From: Phycisphaeraceae bacterium
GTDB lineage: Bacteria; Planctomycetota; Phycisphaerae; Phycisphaerales; Zrk34
Length of the DNA stretch: 7,071 bases
Reading direction: 5' to 3'
Assembly: GCA_028281485.1 (NCBI GenBank)
Contig: JANQJT010000122.1
Location: 1 to 7,071 of the forward strand
A program made the position numbers and the translations under genes. A model generated the notes under the pieces. The model was not told the origin of the DNA. It was given only the letters and a program-made list of their open reading frames with translations, and did no database searches. Every line of letters begins with the position of its first letter. Positions within the stretch are counted from its first letter, which is position 1. This document shows, piece by piece, positions 1-6,464 of this stretch.

Positions 1-425
1 TGACGGAGGACGCGTTTTTCGAGGTCGTAGATGTCGGAGATGCGTTCCTGGAAGAGCTCGCTGGTTTGTGCGAGGAAGTGTTGGGCGAGGCCGTGGAAGG
101 TGATGACGACGGCGTACTCGGCGTTGGAGTTTGTTTCGTCGATGACGCCGTGGGCCTGGCCCTTGAGGTGGTCGTCCTGGAGCATGCCGAGGTGGAAGCT
201 GAAGATCTTGGCGGGCTCGGGGCCGAGGTCGCGGGCGACCTGTTCGAGCTGGTTCTCGACGTCGGTGATGGCCAGGGCGAAGGCGTTGTCGAGTCGTTCG
301 TGTTCGTGGGGCAGCTCGCCGGCCGGGACCGTCTTGCGGGGGATCTTGACGTCCTTCGCGGTGATAACGGTCGCGGGGCAGATCGCGATGCCAGGAGAAA
401 CCGGGATGCCTTTTTTGATTTCCAT
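1..425 (-). CDS. ptsI: PTS Enzyme I (phosphoenolpyruvate-protein phosphotransferase), N-terminal part
   Basis: The gene runs off the left edge; only about 141 N-terminal residues are visible, starting MEIKKGIPVSPGIAI. Enzyme I takes phosphate from phosphoenolpyruvate in the cytoplasm and passes it to HPr, feeding sugar uptake or regulatory PTS chains. The KGIPVSPGIAI start is the typical opening of the family. The following helical stretch (IFSFHLGMLQDD near 74-85, NAEYAV near 101-106, ERISDIYDLEKRVLR near 127-141) fits the HPr-binding N-terminal domain. The phospho-accepting His (near 189 in known enzymes) and the PEP-binding domain lie outside the window. No GAF domain precedes it, so it is ptsI-like rather than ptsP-like. 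The start ATG (complement of 423-425) is the only one that gives the conserved N-terminus; no strong Shine-Dalgarno precedes it. It lies 68 bp downstream of metK on the same strand, so co-transcription is likely. Confidence 0.9.
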   Translation of the reverse strand, partial: MEIKKGIPVSPGIAICPATVITAKDVKIPRKTVPAGELPHEHERLDNAFALAITDVENQLEQVARDLGPEPAKIFSFHLGMLQDDHLKGQAHGVIDETNSNAEYAVVITFHGLAQHFLAQTSELFQERISDIYDLEKRVLR

Positions 426-493
426 ATCTCGGAGCAGGTCAGCGTGCCGGGCGGTTGCCCAGGGCGCCGAGTCTCCCGTGCGTCTCTAGCGGG

Positions 494-1738
494 TCAGATC
501 CGGGCGGCCTTCTTCAGACGTAGGGCCATGTCGGTCTTCTCCCATGGGAATGTTTCGTACGTTTTGCCGTTGACCTTAATCTTACCGGGCTTTTTCCCGA
601 AGTGCCCGTGGTAGGCGGAGTGCCGATAAATGGGGGCCTTGAGATTGAGGGTCTTGATAATGCCTGCGGGGGTGAGCTTGAAGTGCTTGCGGACGAGTGC
701 GGCGATCCGGCCGGTGGGGACTTTTTCGGTGCCGAGGCAGTCGACGTGGACGCTGGTGGGCTCGGCGACGCCGATGGCGTAGGAGAGCTGGATCTCGCAG
801 ATGTCTGCGATGCGTGCGGCGACGATGTTCTTGGCGATGTAGCGTGCCATGTAGGCCGCGGAGCGGTCGACCTTGGAGGGGTCCTTTCCGGAGAATGCGC
901 CGCCGCCGTGTGCGCCGCGTCCGCCGTAGGTGTCGACGATGATCTTGCGACCGGTGAGGCCGGCGTCGCCGTGGGGTCCGCCGATCTCGAACTGGCCGGT
1001 GGGGTTGACGTGGATGGTAACGGTTCTGGGGTCCCAGAGCTTCTTGGGCATGACCGGTTCGATGATGTGTTTGATGACGGCCTTCTTGAGCTTGGCCTGG
1101 TTGGCCTTGCCGTTCCACATCGCCGCGTGCTGCGTGGAGAGGACGACGGTGTCGATGCGGACGGGCTTGTTGCCGTCGTACTCGATGGTGACCTGGCTCT
1201 TGGCGTCGGGGCGTAGGCCCTTGATGAGTTCGGAGCGTCGGGCCTTGACGTGGCGGTCCATGAGCTTGTGGCTGAGCATGACGGGCAGGGGCATCAGCTC
1301 GGGCGTCTCGCGGCAGGCGAAGCCGAACATCATGCCCTGATCGCCTGCGCCCTGTTCCTTGTGTAGGCCGGAGCCGGCGGTGACGCCGGCGGAGATGTCG
1401 GCGGATTGGCCGTGGAGCGTGCGGATGACGGCGCAGGACTCGGCGTCGAACTTCATGTCGGCGTCGGTGTAACCGATCTCGCGGATGGTCTGTCGGACGG
1501 TGTCTTCGGCGTTGCCGAGGGCGACCTCTGCGTCGGTGTTGTGGACGGTGACCTCGCCGGCGATGACGACCAGGCCGGTGGTGCAGAGTGTCTCACAGGC
1601 GAAGCGTGTGTGTGGGTCGTGGGTGAGCAGCGAGTCGAGGATGGCGTCTGAGATCTGGTCGGAGACTTTGTCGGGGTGGCCCATGGAGACCGATTCGCTG
1701 GTGAACAGGTAGTGGCCGTTTTCGCTATCTAAGGACAT
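494..1738 (-). CDS. metK: S-adenosylmethionine synthetase (methionine adenosyltransferase)
   Basis: This 414-residue cytoplasmic enzyme makes S-adenosylmethionine from methionine and ATP, supplying methyl groups to the cell. All family hallmarks are present: GHPDK at 20-24 (ATP/metal site), the signature GAGDQGMMFGFA at 130-141, and the glycine-rich phosphate-binding loop GGGAFSGKDPSKVDRSAAY around 278-296. It is somewhat longer than the roughly 385-residue E. coli enzyme. Much of the extra length is a lysine-rich segment (KKPGKIKVNGKTYET, about 382-396) inserted between the C-terminal HGHFG and PWEKTD motifs. The first ATG at 1738 gives a normal N-terminus (YLFTSESVSMGHPDK). A TTGCCG-N17-TATAAC promoter lies about 50 bp upstream, leaving a leader of roughly 45 nt with no SAM riboswitch visible. 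It is followed by ptsI and divergent from the epimerase gene. Confidence 0.97.
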   Translation of the reverse strand: MSLDSENGHYLFTSESVSMGHPDKVSDQISDAILDSLLTHDPHTRFACETLCTTGLVVIAGEVTVHNTDAEVALGNAEDTVRQTIREIGYTDADMKFDAESCAVIRTLHGQSADISAGVTAGSGLHKEQGAGDQGMMFGFACRETPELMPLPVMLSHKLMDRHVKARRSELIKGLRPDAKSQVTIEYDGNKPVRIDTVVLSTQHAAMWNGKANQAKLKKAVIKHIIEPVMPKKLWDPRTVTIHVNPTGQFEIGGPHGDAGLTGRKIIVDTYGGRGAHGGGAFSGKDPSKVDRSAAYMARYIAKNIVAARIADICEIQLSYAIGVAEPTSVHVDCLGTEKVPTGRIAALVRKHFKLTPAGIIKTLNLKAPIYRHSAYHGHFGKKPGKIKVNGKTYETFPWEKTDMALRLKKAARI

Positions 1739-1790
1739 GTGGGTTTTCCGTAGGGGTCAGGGGGGTTGGTGACGCGTTTGCCGTTGAGGC

Positions 1791-1819
1791 GTTATAGTTG
1801 AGAGTAAATCACGCGGCAA
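1791..1819 (-). promoter_or_regulatory. Promoter of metK (sigma-70 type)
   Basis: Read on the minus strand, the -35 box TTGCCG (complement of 1814-1819) and the -10 box TATAAC (complement of 1791-1796) are separated by exactly 17 bases. The predicted start of transcription is near 1784, giving a leader of about 45 nt before the metK ATG. This is the best promoter match in the window, but it is a visual match only. Confidence 0.65.
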
Positions 1820-1834
1820 GGCAACGCCCCCGAT

Positions 1835-1848
1835 CCCCGGGCCCGGGG
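1835..1848. repeat. 14-bp perfect GC palindrome upstream of the epimerase gene
   Basis: CCCCGGGCCCGGGG is its own reverse complement. It lies 39 bp before the galM start codon and upstream of the metK -35 box, in the divergent spacer. It has no T-run on either side, so it is not a normal terminator. It could be a protein-binding dyad or a stable hairpin in the galM leader; I cannot tell which. Confidence 0.5.
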
Positions 1849-1887
1849 GTGTGACGCCGCGATCGAACAGGAAGGAACGAGCGGTCG

Positions 1888-2925
1888 ATGTCGATTGATA
1901 TTTCGAGTTACGGCGGCCTGCCTGACGGGCGCGAGGTCAAGCGTTACACGCTGGACAACGGCAAGGGGTGTGTGGCGGAGCTGTTGGATTTCGGTGCGCT
2001 GCTGATCGGCATGCGCACGCCGGATCGCGACGGAACTTCGGCTGACATCACGCTGGGGTATGACTCACTTGAGCGGTGGGTCGACAACCCGTTCTACCTG
2101 GGCGCGACGGTGGGGCGTTACGGCAACCGCATCGCCAACGGCAAGTTCTCGATCGACGGCGTGGCGTATGAGTTAGACATCAACAACGGGCCGAACAACC
2201 TGCACGGCGGGTTCAACGGTTTTAACAAGAAGCTGTGGTCCGGCGCGGTGGTCGAGAGCGCAGACGGCGACGCGGTGCGGTTTGCGTACACCTCGGTTGA
2301 CGGTGAGGAGCGATTCCCCGGCACGCTGAACGCGGCGGTGACGTACACGCTGGGCGCAGACAACACGCTGCGCATCGACTTCGATGCGACGACGGACAAG
2401 GCGACCGTGGTGAACCTCGTGCACCACACGTACTGGAACCTGACGGGTGATCCGAGTCGCAATCATCTGGATCACGAGATGACGATTCACGCCGAGTCGT
2501 ATCTGCCGGTGAACGATGACAACATCCCGCTGGACGGGCCGGCGCCGGTGGAGGGCACGGCGTTTGACTTCCGCCGGGCCAAGCCGATCGGCACAGAGAT
2601 CGAGAGTCTGCCGCACGGGTACGATCACAATTTTTGTTTGGCTAACGACGGTGCGTTGCGGCCGGCGGCGGAGGTGTACGAGCCGACGACGGGGCGTGTG
2701 ATGCGGTTGGAGACGGACCAGCCGGGCGTGCAGTTTTACACCGCGTGGTGGATGGACGGCTCAGCGGTGGGGCGTGGCGGGGTGTCGTACGGGCGTTATG
2801 CGGGGTTCTGCCTGGAGACGCAGCGTTGGCCGGATTCCCCGAATCGGCCGGATTTTCCCGGCGCGGTGTTGCGGCCGGGCGAGGTGTATCGGCACGCGAT
2901 GGTGCACCGATTTTCTGTGCGGTGA
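1888..2925 (+). CDS. galM: Aldose 1-epimerase (mutarotase)
   Basis: This 345-residue protein matches the length of GalM, which interconverts alpha and beta anomers of free hexoses such as galactose and glucose. Expected active-site elements appear in order: NRI with Arg81, NNLHGG with His106, the catalytic acid His180 in VHHTYWNL, GYDHNF with Asp245, PGVQFYT near 279-285, and the catalytic base Glu310 in LETQRWPDSPN. No signal peptide is seen, so it is probably cytoplasmic. AGGAAGGA (1869-1876) is a reasonable Shine-Dalgarno 11 bases before the ATG, supporting this start. It is divergent from metK and lies alone, with no galK, galT or sugar transporter beside it. I find no convincing promoter: TTGAGG (1784) and TAAATC (1805) are only 15 bp apart. 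Substrate specificity within the aldose epimerase family is inferred. Confidence 0.95.
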   Translation: MSIDISSYGGLPDGREVKRYTLDNGKGCVAELLDFGALLIGMRTPDRDGTSADITLGYDSLERWVDNPFYLGATVGRYGNRIANGKFSIDGVAYELDINNGPNNLHGGFNGFNKKLWSGAVVESADGDAVRFAYTSVDGEERFPGTLNAAVTYTLGADNTLRIDFDATTDKATVVNLVHHTYWNLTGDPSRNHLDHEMTIHAESYLPVNDDNIPLDGPAPVEGTAFDFRRAKPIGTEIESLPHGYDHNFCLANDGALRPAAEVYEPTTGRVMRLETDQPGVQFYTAWWMDGSAVGRGGVSYGRYAGFCLETQRWPDSPNRPDFPGAVLRPGEVYRHAMVHRFSVR

Positions 2926-2969
2926 GGGGCGTGACCGTCACAGCCGTTAAAGCGGTGGGTGGCGGGTGT

Positions 2970-3027
2970 ATTTTTCGACCAAAAAAGGCGATCGGGGTTT
3001 GACAGGGGCGTGTGTGGGGGATAGCTT
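2970..3027 (+). promoter_or_regulatory. Candidate upstream promoter P1 of the tRNA-Thr/tuf unit, with UP-like A/T tracts
   Basis: A perfect -35 box TTGACA (2999-3004) is followed after 17 bases by TAGCTT (3022-3027), a weak -10. In this otherwise GC-rich stretch, a T-tract (2971-2975) and an A-tract (2981-2986) lie just upstream. That is where an UP element for the RNA polymerase alpha subunit would sit. The sequence after the -10 is GC-rich (ACCCGCC), as in many stringently controlled stable-RNA promoters. The inverted repeat GACAGG (3001-3006) / CCTGTC (3033-3038) brackets the core. Confidence 0.45.
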
Positions 3028-3052
3028 ACCCGCCTGTCGCTATTGACACGGT

Positions 3053-3089
3053 CGGGCGTGATACAGGTGTTTAGCCTGGGCCACGCCCG
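3053..3089 (+). other. Stem-loop / inverted repeat between promoter candidates
   Basis: CGGGCGTG (3053-3060) is perfectly complementary to CACGCCCG (3082-3089). Inside, CAGG (3064-3067) pairs with CCTG (3075-3078) around a 7-nt loop, leaving a small symmetric internal loop. No T-run follows the stem, so it is not a terminator. It begins 4 bp after a second perfect TTGACA (3043-3048) that lacks a clean -10 at normal spacing. It could be a leader RNA structure or an operator. Confidence 0.4.
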
Positions 3090-3090
3090 G

Positions 3091-3119
3091 TTGTTACATA
3101 GGGACGGTGGCAGTACATT
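3091..3119 (+). promoter_or_regulatory. Candidate proximal promoter of tRNA-Thr
   Basis: TTGTTA (3091-3096) and TACATT (3114-3119) are separated by 17 bases, each matching four of six consensus positions. Transcription would start near 3126, about 40 nt before the tRNA. A small CCGCC/GGCGG hairpin lies in that leader. Confidence 0.45.
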
Positions 3120-3167
3120 ACGCGATCCGCCGGTTGGGCGGGCCCGTGCTGCCGCGTGAGTGTTAAT

Positions 3168-3239
3168 GCCACCGTAGCTCAGTGGTAGAGCACACCCTTG
3201 GTAAGGGTGAGGTCACGGGTTCAAGTCCCGTCGGTGGCT
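3168..3239 (+). tRNA. tRNA-Thr (anticodon GGU)
   Basis: A full cloverleaf folds. The acceptor arm is GCCACCG/CGGTGGC and the D arm GCTC/GAGC with loop AGTGGTA. The anticodon arm is CACCC/GGGTG with loop TTGGTAA, giving anticodon GGT at 3200-3202. The variable loop is AGGTC, and the T arm is ACGGG/CCCGT with loop TTCAAGT. The discriminator base is U and CCA is not encoded. It reads threonine codons ACC and ACU. Its position directly before tuf matches the thrT-tufB arrangement of E. coli, where the same isoacceptor is used, and suggests one transcript. Confidence 0.95.
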
Positions 3240-3322
3240 TTGGGCGTGCGAGAGCGCGCCGGATTGCAAGTAAGAGCGTCATCCAGGGTGGATGGCGACG
3301 ACGTAATAAGAACGCATTGGAA

Positions 3323-3372
3323 ACTCTATCCAAGAGTCGAGATGTCCGAGGCCGAACACCCGGCGGCGACTC
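3323..3372 (+). other. Possible alternative hairpins in the tuf leader
   Basis: In the 166-nt spacer between tRNA-Thr and tuf, ACTCT (3323-3327) can pair with AGAGT (3333-3337) around loop ATCCA. The overlapping GAGTCG (3334-3339) can instead pair with CGACTC (3367-3372). The two stems are mutually exclusive. Both lie upstream of the ribosome-binding site, and neither sequesters it. They are short, so this may be chance. Confidence 0.25.
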
Positions 3373-3392
3373 GAGAAACAGCAGAACGTTAC

Positions 3393-3398
3393 GGAGGT
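3393..3398 (+). promoter_or_regulatory. Strong ribosome-binding site of tuf
   Basis: GGAGGT lies 7 bases before the tuf ATG at 3406. It is among the best Shine-Dalgarno matches in the window, as expected for a very highly translated gene, and it fixes the start codon. Confidence 0.8.
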
Positions 3399-3405
3399 AA
3401 CAGCG

Positions 3406-4611
<1,206 letters not shown>

Positions 4612-4626
4612 TGGATTGACCTGATC

Positions 4627-4662
4627 GTCGGCCTCGGGTGACGCCCGGGGCCGACGCTTTTT
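4627..4662 (+). terminator. Intrinsic terminator after tuf
   Basis: A 12-bp stem, GTCGGCCTCGGG (4627-4638) with CCCGGGGCCGAC (4644-4655), has one G-T wobble and a 5-nt loop TGACG. It is followed by TTTTT at 4658-4662. It starts 15 bp after the tuf stop and precedes rpmG by only 34 bp. No clear promoter is visible in between, so it may be partial. Confidence 0.85.
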
Positions 4663-4696
4663 CGGGCCTGTTGAGGGCCGAAGGGACAGTGCCGAG

Positions 4697-4882
4697 ATGG
4701 CCAAGAAGAAGAGCAAAGACGCGGTTGAATACGTCTGGCTGCAGTGCAGCGAGACCGGTGATCTGAATTACCGCACGCCGATCAACGTCAAGGGCGGCAT
4801 GCCCGAGAAGCTGAAGGCGGGATTGAAGAAGTACTCGCCGCGTCTGCGTAAGCACACGCTGCACAAGATCAAGCGTAAGTAA
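4697..4882 (+). CDS. rpmG: 50S ribosomal protein L33
   Basis: This 61-residue, very basic protein is a small component of the large ribosomal subunit. Diagnostic parts are WLQCSETGDLNYRT (about 14-27) and the C-terminal LKKYSPRLRKHTLHKIKRK (about 43-61), which match the L33 pattern of a CxxTG..NY turn followed by KY.P..RKHTLH. Only one cysteine (Cys17) remains; the C-terminal zinc-ligand cysteines are absent (KYSP rather than KYCP), so this is a zinc-free type. AAGGGA (4681-4686) is a modest Shine-Dalgarno. The order rpmG, tRNA-Trp, secE, nusG is widely conserved and supports the call. Confidence 0.93.
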   Translation: MAKKKSKDAVEYVWLQCSETGDLNYRTPINVKGGMPEKLKAGLKKYSPRLRKHTLHKIKRK

Positions 4883-4935
4883 AGCGTGTCATGCGTCGCG
4901 GCCGATCATCGGCGCAGCGGCGCGGGGCGCGATGG

Positions 4936-5008
4936 ACGGGTGTAGCTCAATTGGCAGAGCATCCGCCTCCAAAGCGGAAGGTTGTGGGTTCGATTCCTAC
5001 CACCCGTG
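4936..5008 (+). tRNA. tRNA-Trp (anticodon CCA)
   Basis: A full cloverleaf folds. The acceptor arm is ACGGGTG/CACCCGT and the D arm GCTC/GAGC. The anticodon arm is TCCGC/GCGGA with loop CTCCAAA, giving anticodon CCA at 4969-4971. The T arm is GTGGG/CCTAC with one G-T pair and loop TTCGATT. The discriminator is G, as expected for tryptophan, and CCA is not encoded. It lies between rpmG and secE with no terminator on either side, so it is probably cut from a shared transcript. Confidence 0.96.
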
Positions 5009-5067
5009 CTTCATAAGAAAAACGGCCGACCTTTCATTGCCGAGCGAGACAGATCGGGAAGGCATCG

Positions 5068-5481
5068 ATGAACTTGAAGATTTACAAGTCGGGACAGGGT
5101 TACTGGACGCGCATGGTCAGCGGCCTGGGGATGGGGCTGGTGGTCGTGGTGGGCGTGCTGTGGCTCCAGAGCGAGCTGACCCAGGTGGGTGCGGTGCGGA
5201 ACAGTGATTACGCGCTGTACATCCAGTGGGGCATCGCCAGCGTGATCGGCGCGGCGTTTGGTCTTTTGATCTTCCGCTTCGTGGGCACGCGCCCCAAGAG
5301 CGTGGACTTCCTGATCGCCACCGAGGGCGAGATGAAGAAGGTCAACTGGCCGCGGCGCAAGGAGATCGTGGGATCGACGTGGATCGTGATCTGCGGTCTG
5401 TTCCTGCTGGTAGCGATTCTGTTCCTGGCCGACCTGGCGTTCGCGGAGTTGTTCAGAGCGCTGGGCATCCTGGACTTCTAA
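5068..5481 (+). CDS. secE: Preprotein translocase subunit SecE
   Basis: This 137-residue inner-membrane protein is the clamp subunit of the SecYEG protein-export channel. Three hydrophobic segments are visible at about 18-34, 54-72 and 104-126. The conserved amphipathic helix and hinge read EGEMKKVNWPRRKEIVGST (about 86-104), just before the last membrane helix, which is the SecE core. The three-helix form resembles E. coli SecE rather than the short one-helix form of most bacteria. GGGAAGG (5056-5062), 5 bases before the ATG, supports the start. It follows tRNA-Trp and precedes nusG by 32 bp, the usual secE-nusG pair. Confidence 0.95.
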   Translation: MNLKIYKSGQGYWTRMVSGLGMGLVVVVGVLWLQSELTQVGAVRNSDYALYIQWGIASVIGAAFGLLIFRFVGTRPKSVDFLIATEGEMKKVNWPRRKEIVGSTWIVICGLFLLVAILFLADLAFAELFRALGILDF

Positions 5482-5513
5482 CCAATCCGCGCCGGAGCGT
5501 GTAAGACAAGACT

Positions 5514-6278
5514 ATGACTGAACCGAATACGAACCTGGAACCCGATCAGCCCATCGAACCGACGGAGGTTTCCGCCGAGCCGGTTGCCGAGCCGACGGAG
5601 GTGACACCCGCCGAGCCCGCGGCCGAGCCGCCGAAGGAACTGGAGGAGCATCTCCAGGAGACGGTGGAGGAGCAGGTCGAGGCGCCGACCGACGGCATTG
5701 GCGAGGGCGACCCGCTGGTGACGCCGGGCATGGATTGGTTCGTGCTTCGCGTGGCGTCGAACAAGGAGGACTCGGTCAAGGAGACGCTGCTGCGTAAGAT
5801 CAAGATCGAGGGGATGACGCACATCGTCAACCGCATCCTCGTGCCGACCGAGAAGATCCGCACGATGAAGGCGGGCAAGCAGAAGATCACCGAGCGCAAG
5901 CTGTACCCCGGCTACGTGTTCGTGGAGATGGCGCTGGAGTTGGACGGCCGCATCCCGCAGGACGTGTTCTTCCTGATCAAGGAGACGACGGGCGTGGGCG
6001 ACTTCATCGGCACGGCGGGTCGACCGGCCCCGATGCAGATGGACGAGGTGGAGAAGATGGTGCTGGCGTCGCGGCGCCCCGAGGAAGAGCCCGAGATCCA
6101 CATGGAGTTCAAGCCGGGCGACGTGGTCAAGATCAAGGAAGGCCCGTTCGAGAACATGGAAGGGACGATCGATACGCTGCTGCCGGAGCAGGGCAAGGTG
6201 CGTGTGATCGTGACGATTTTCGGTCGCGCCACACCCCTGGAGATCGAGTACTGGCAGATCGAGCGAGCCGACGAGTAG
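5514..6278 (+). CDS. nusG: Transcription termination/antitermination factor NusG
   Basis: NusG binds RNA polymerase and links it to Rho or to the ribosome. The conserved part starts at MDWFVLRVASNKED (73-86). The NGN domain follows, with RKLYPGYVFVEM (about 127-138) and the IKETTGVGDFIG segment (about 155-166). The KOW domain comes near 202-245 (FKPGDVVKIKEGPFENMEGTI). The first 72 residues are an added acidic Pro/Glu/Ala-rich tail with EPTEV and AEP repeats, making the protein 254 residues against about 181 in E. coli. An internal start at Met73 is possible, because no strong Shine-Dalgarno precedes 5514 (GGAG is 16 bases upstream). However, the open tail begins just 32 bp after secE with no stop, so I keep the long form. 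A clear terminator follows. Confidence 0.96.
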   Translation: MTEPNTNLEPDQPIEPTEVSAEPVAEPTEVTPAEPAAEPPKELEEHLQETVEEQVEAPTDGIGEGDPLVTPGMDWFVLRVASNKEDSVKETLLRKIKIEGMTHIVNRILVPTEKIRTMKAGKQKITERKLYPGYVFVEMALELDGRIPQDVFFLIKETTGVGDFIGTAGRPAPMQMDEVEKMVLASRRPEEEPEIHMEFKPGDVVKIKEGPFENMEGTIDTLLPEQGKVRVIVTIFGRATPLEIEYWQIERADE

Positions 6279-6304
6279 GCTTGCGGGTGATAGACACGCG
6301 TTCC

Positions 6305-6329
6305 AACCCGCCTTTTGGGCGGGTTTTTT
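6305..6329 (+). terminator. Intrinsic terminator after nusG
   Basis: An 8-bp stem, AACCCGCC (6305-6312) with GGCGGGTT (6318-6325), has loop TTTTG and a six-base T-run at 6324-6329. It lies 26 bp after the nusG stop and closes the rpmG-secE-nusG unit, separating it from the next gene. Confidence 0.92.
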
Positions 6330-6352
6330 CGTGTTGTGTGGGGTCGGGTGGC

Positions 6353-6381
6353 TTGACGAAAGTGGTGGTAGTGGCGACACT
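6353..6381 (+). promoter_or_regulatory. Possible promoter of the coiled-coil protein gene
   Basis: TTGACG (6353-6358) is followed after 17 bases by GACACT (6376-6381). The -35 is good but the -10 matches only three of six positions. It is supported mainly by its place between the nusG terminator and the next gene. Confidence 0.3.
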
Positions 6382-6397
6382 TAACCGCATCGATACC

Positions 6398-6456
6398 CAC
6401 CCGTGGCCCGGGTGAGGGCGCAGGAGGCGCCGGCCGGGCACCATCCCATTGGGAGG
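6398..6456 (+). other. Hairpin-rich leader with a partly masked ribosome-binding site
   Basis: Three small perfect hairpins follow each other. CACCCG/CGGGTG spans 6398-6414, and GGCGC/GCGCC spans 6417-6431 with loop AGGAG. TCCC/GGGA spans 6444-6454 with a 3-nt loop. The last stem covers most of the Shine-Dalgarno GGGAGG (6451-6456), which is 8 bases before the ATG at 6465. This would fit translational control, but the stems are short and GC-rich sequence gives such pairs by chance. Confidence 0.3.
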
Positions 6457-6464
6457 CATGTTTC

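Noticed and set aside
66..614. Long plus-strand frames opposite ptsI and metK (also 31-489 and 602-1216)
   Set aside because: They run antisense to clearly conserved coding sequence, with low-complexity Val/Gly/Asp-rich or Arg/Trp-rich translations and no recognisable domain.
1739..1790. A SAM riboswitch in the metK leader
   Set aside because: The predicted leader is only about 45 nt, too short for a SAM-I type aptamer, and none of its conserved stems are visible.
2926..2990. Terminator after galM
   Set aside because: There is a small GTGAC-C-GTCAC dyad and a T5 run at 2971, but no GC stem directly precedes the T-run. The A/T tracts fit better as an upstream promoter element.
2745..3002. 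Short plus-strand frame spanning the end of galM
   Set aside because: It overlaps galM in another frame and has no ribosome-binding site or conserved features.
5478..6380. A 300-codon minus-strand frame opposite nusG
   Set aside because: It is an antisense shadow of nusG, and it crosses the nusG terminator. Its translation is His/Arg/Leu-rich without family features.
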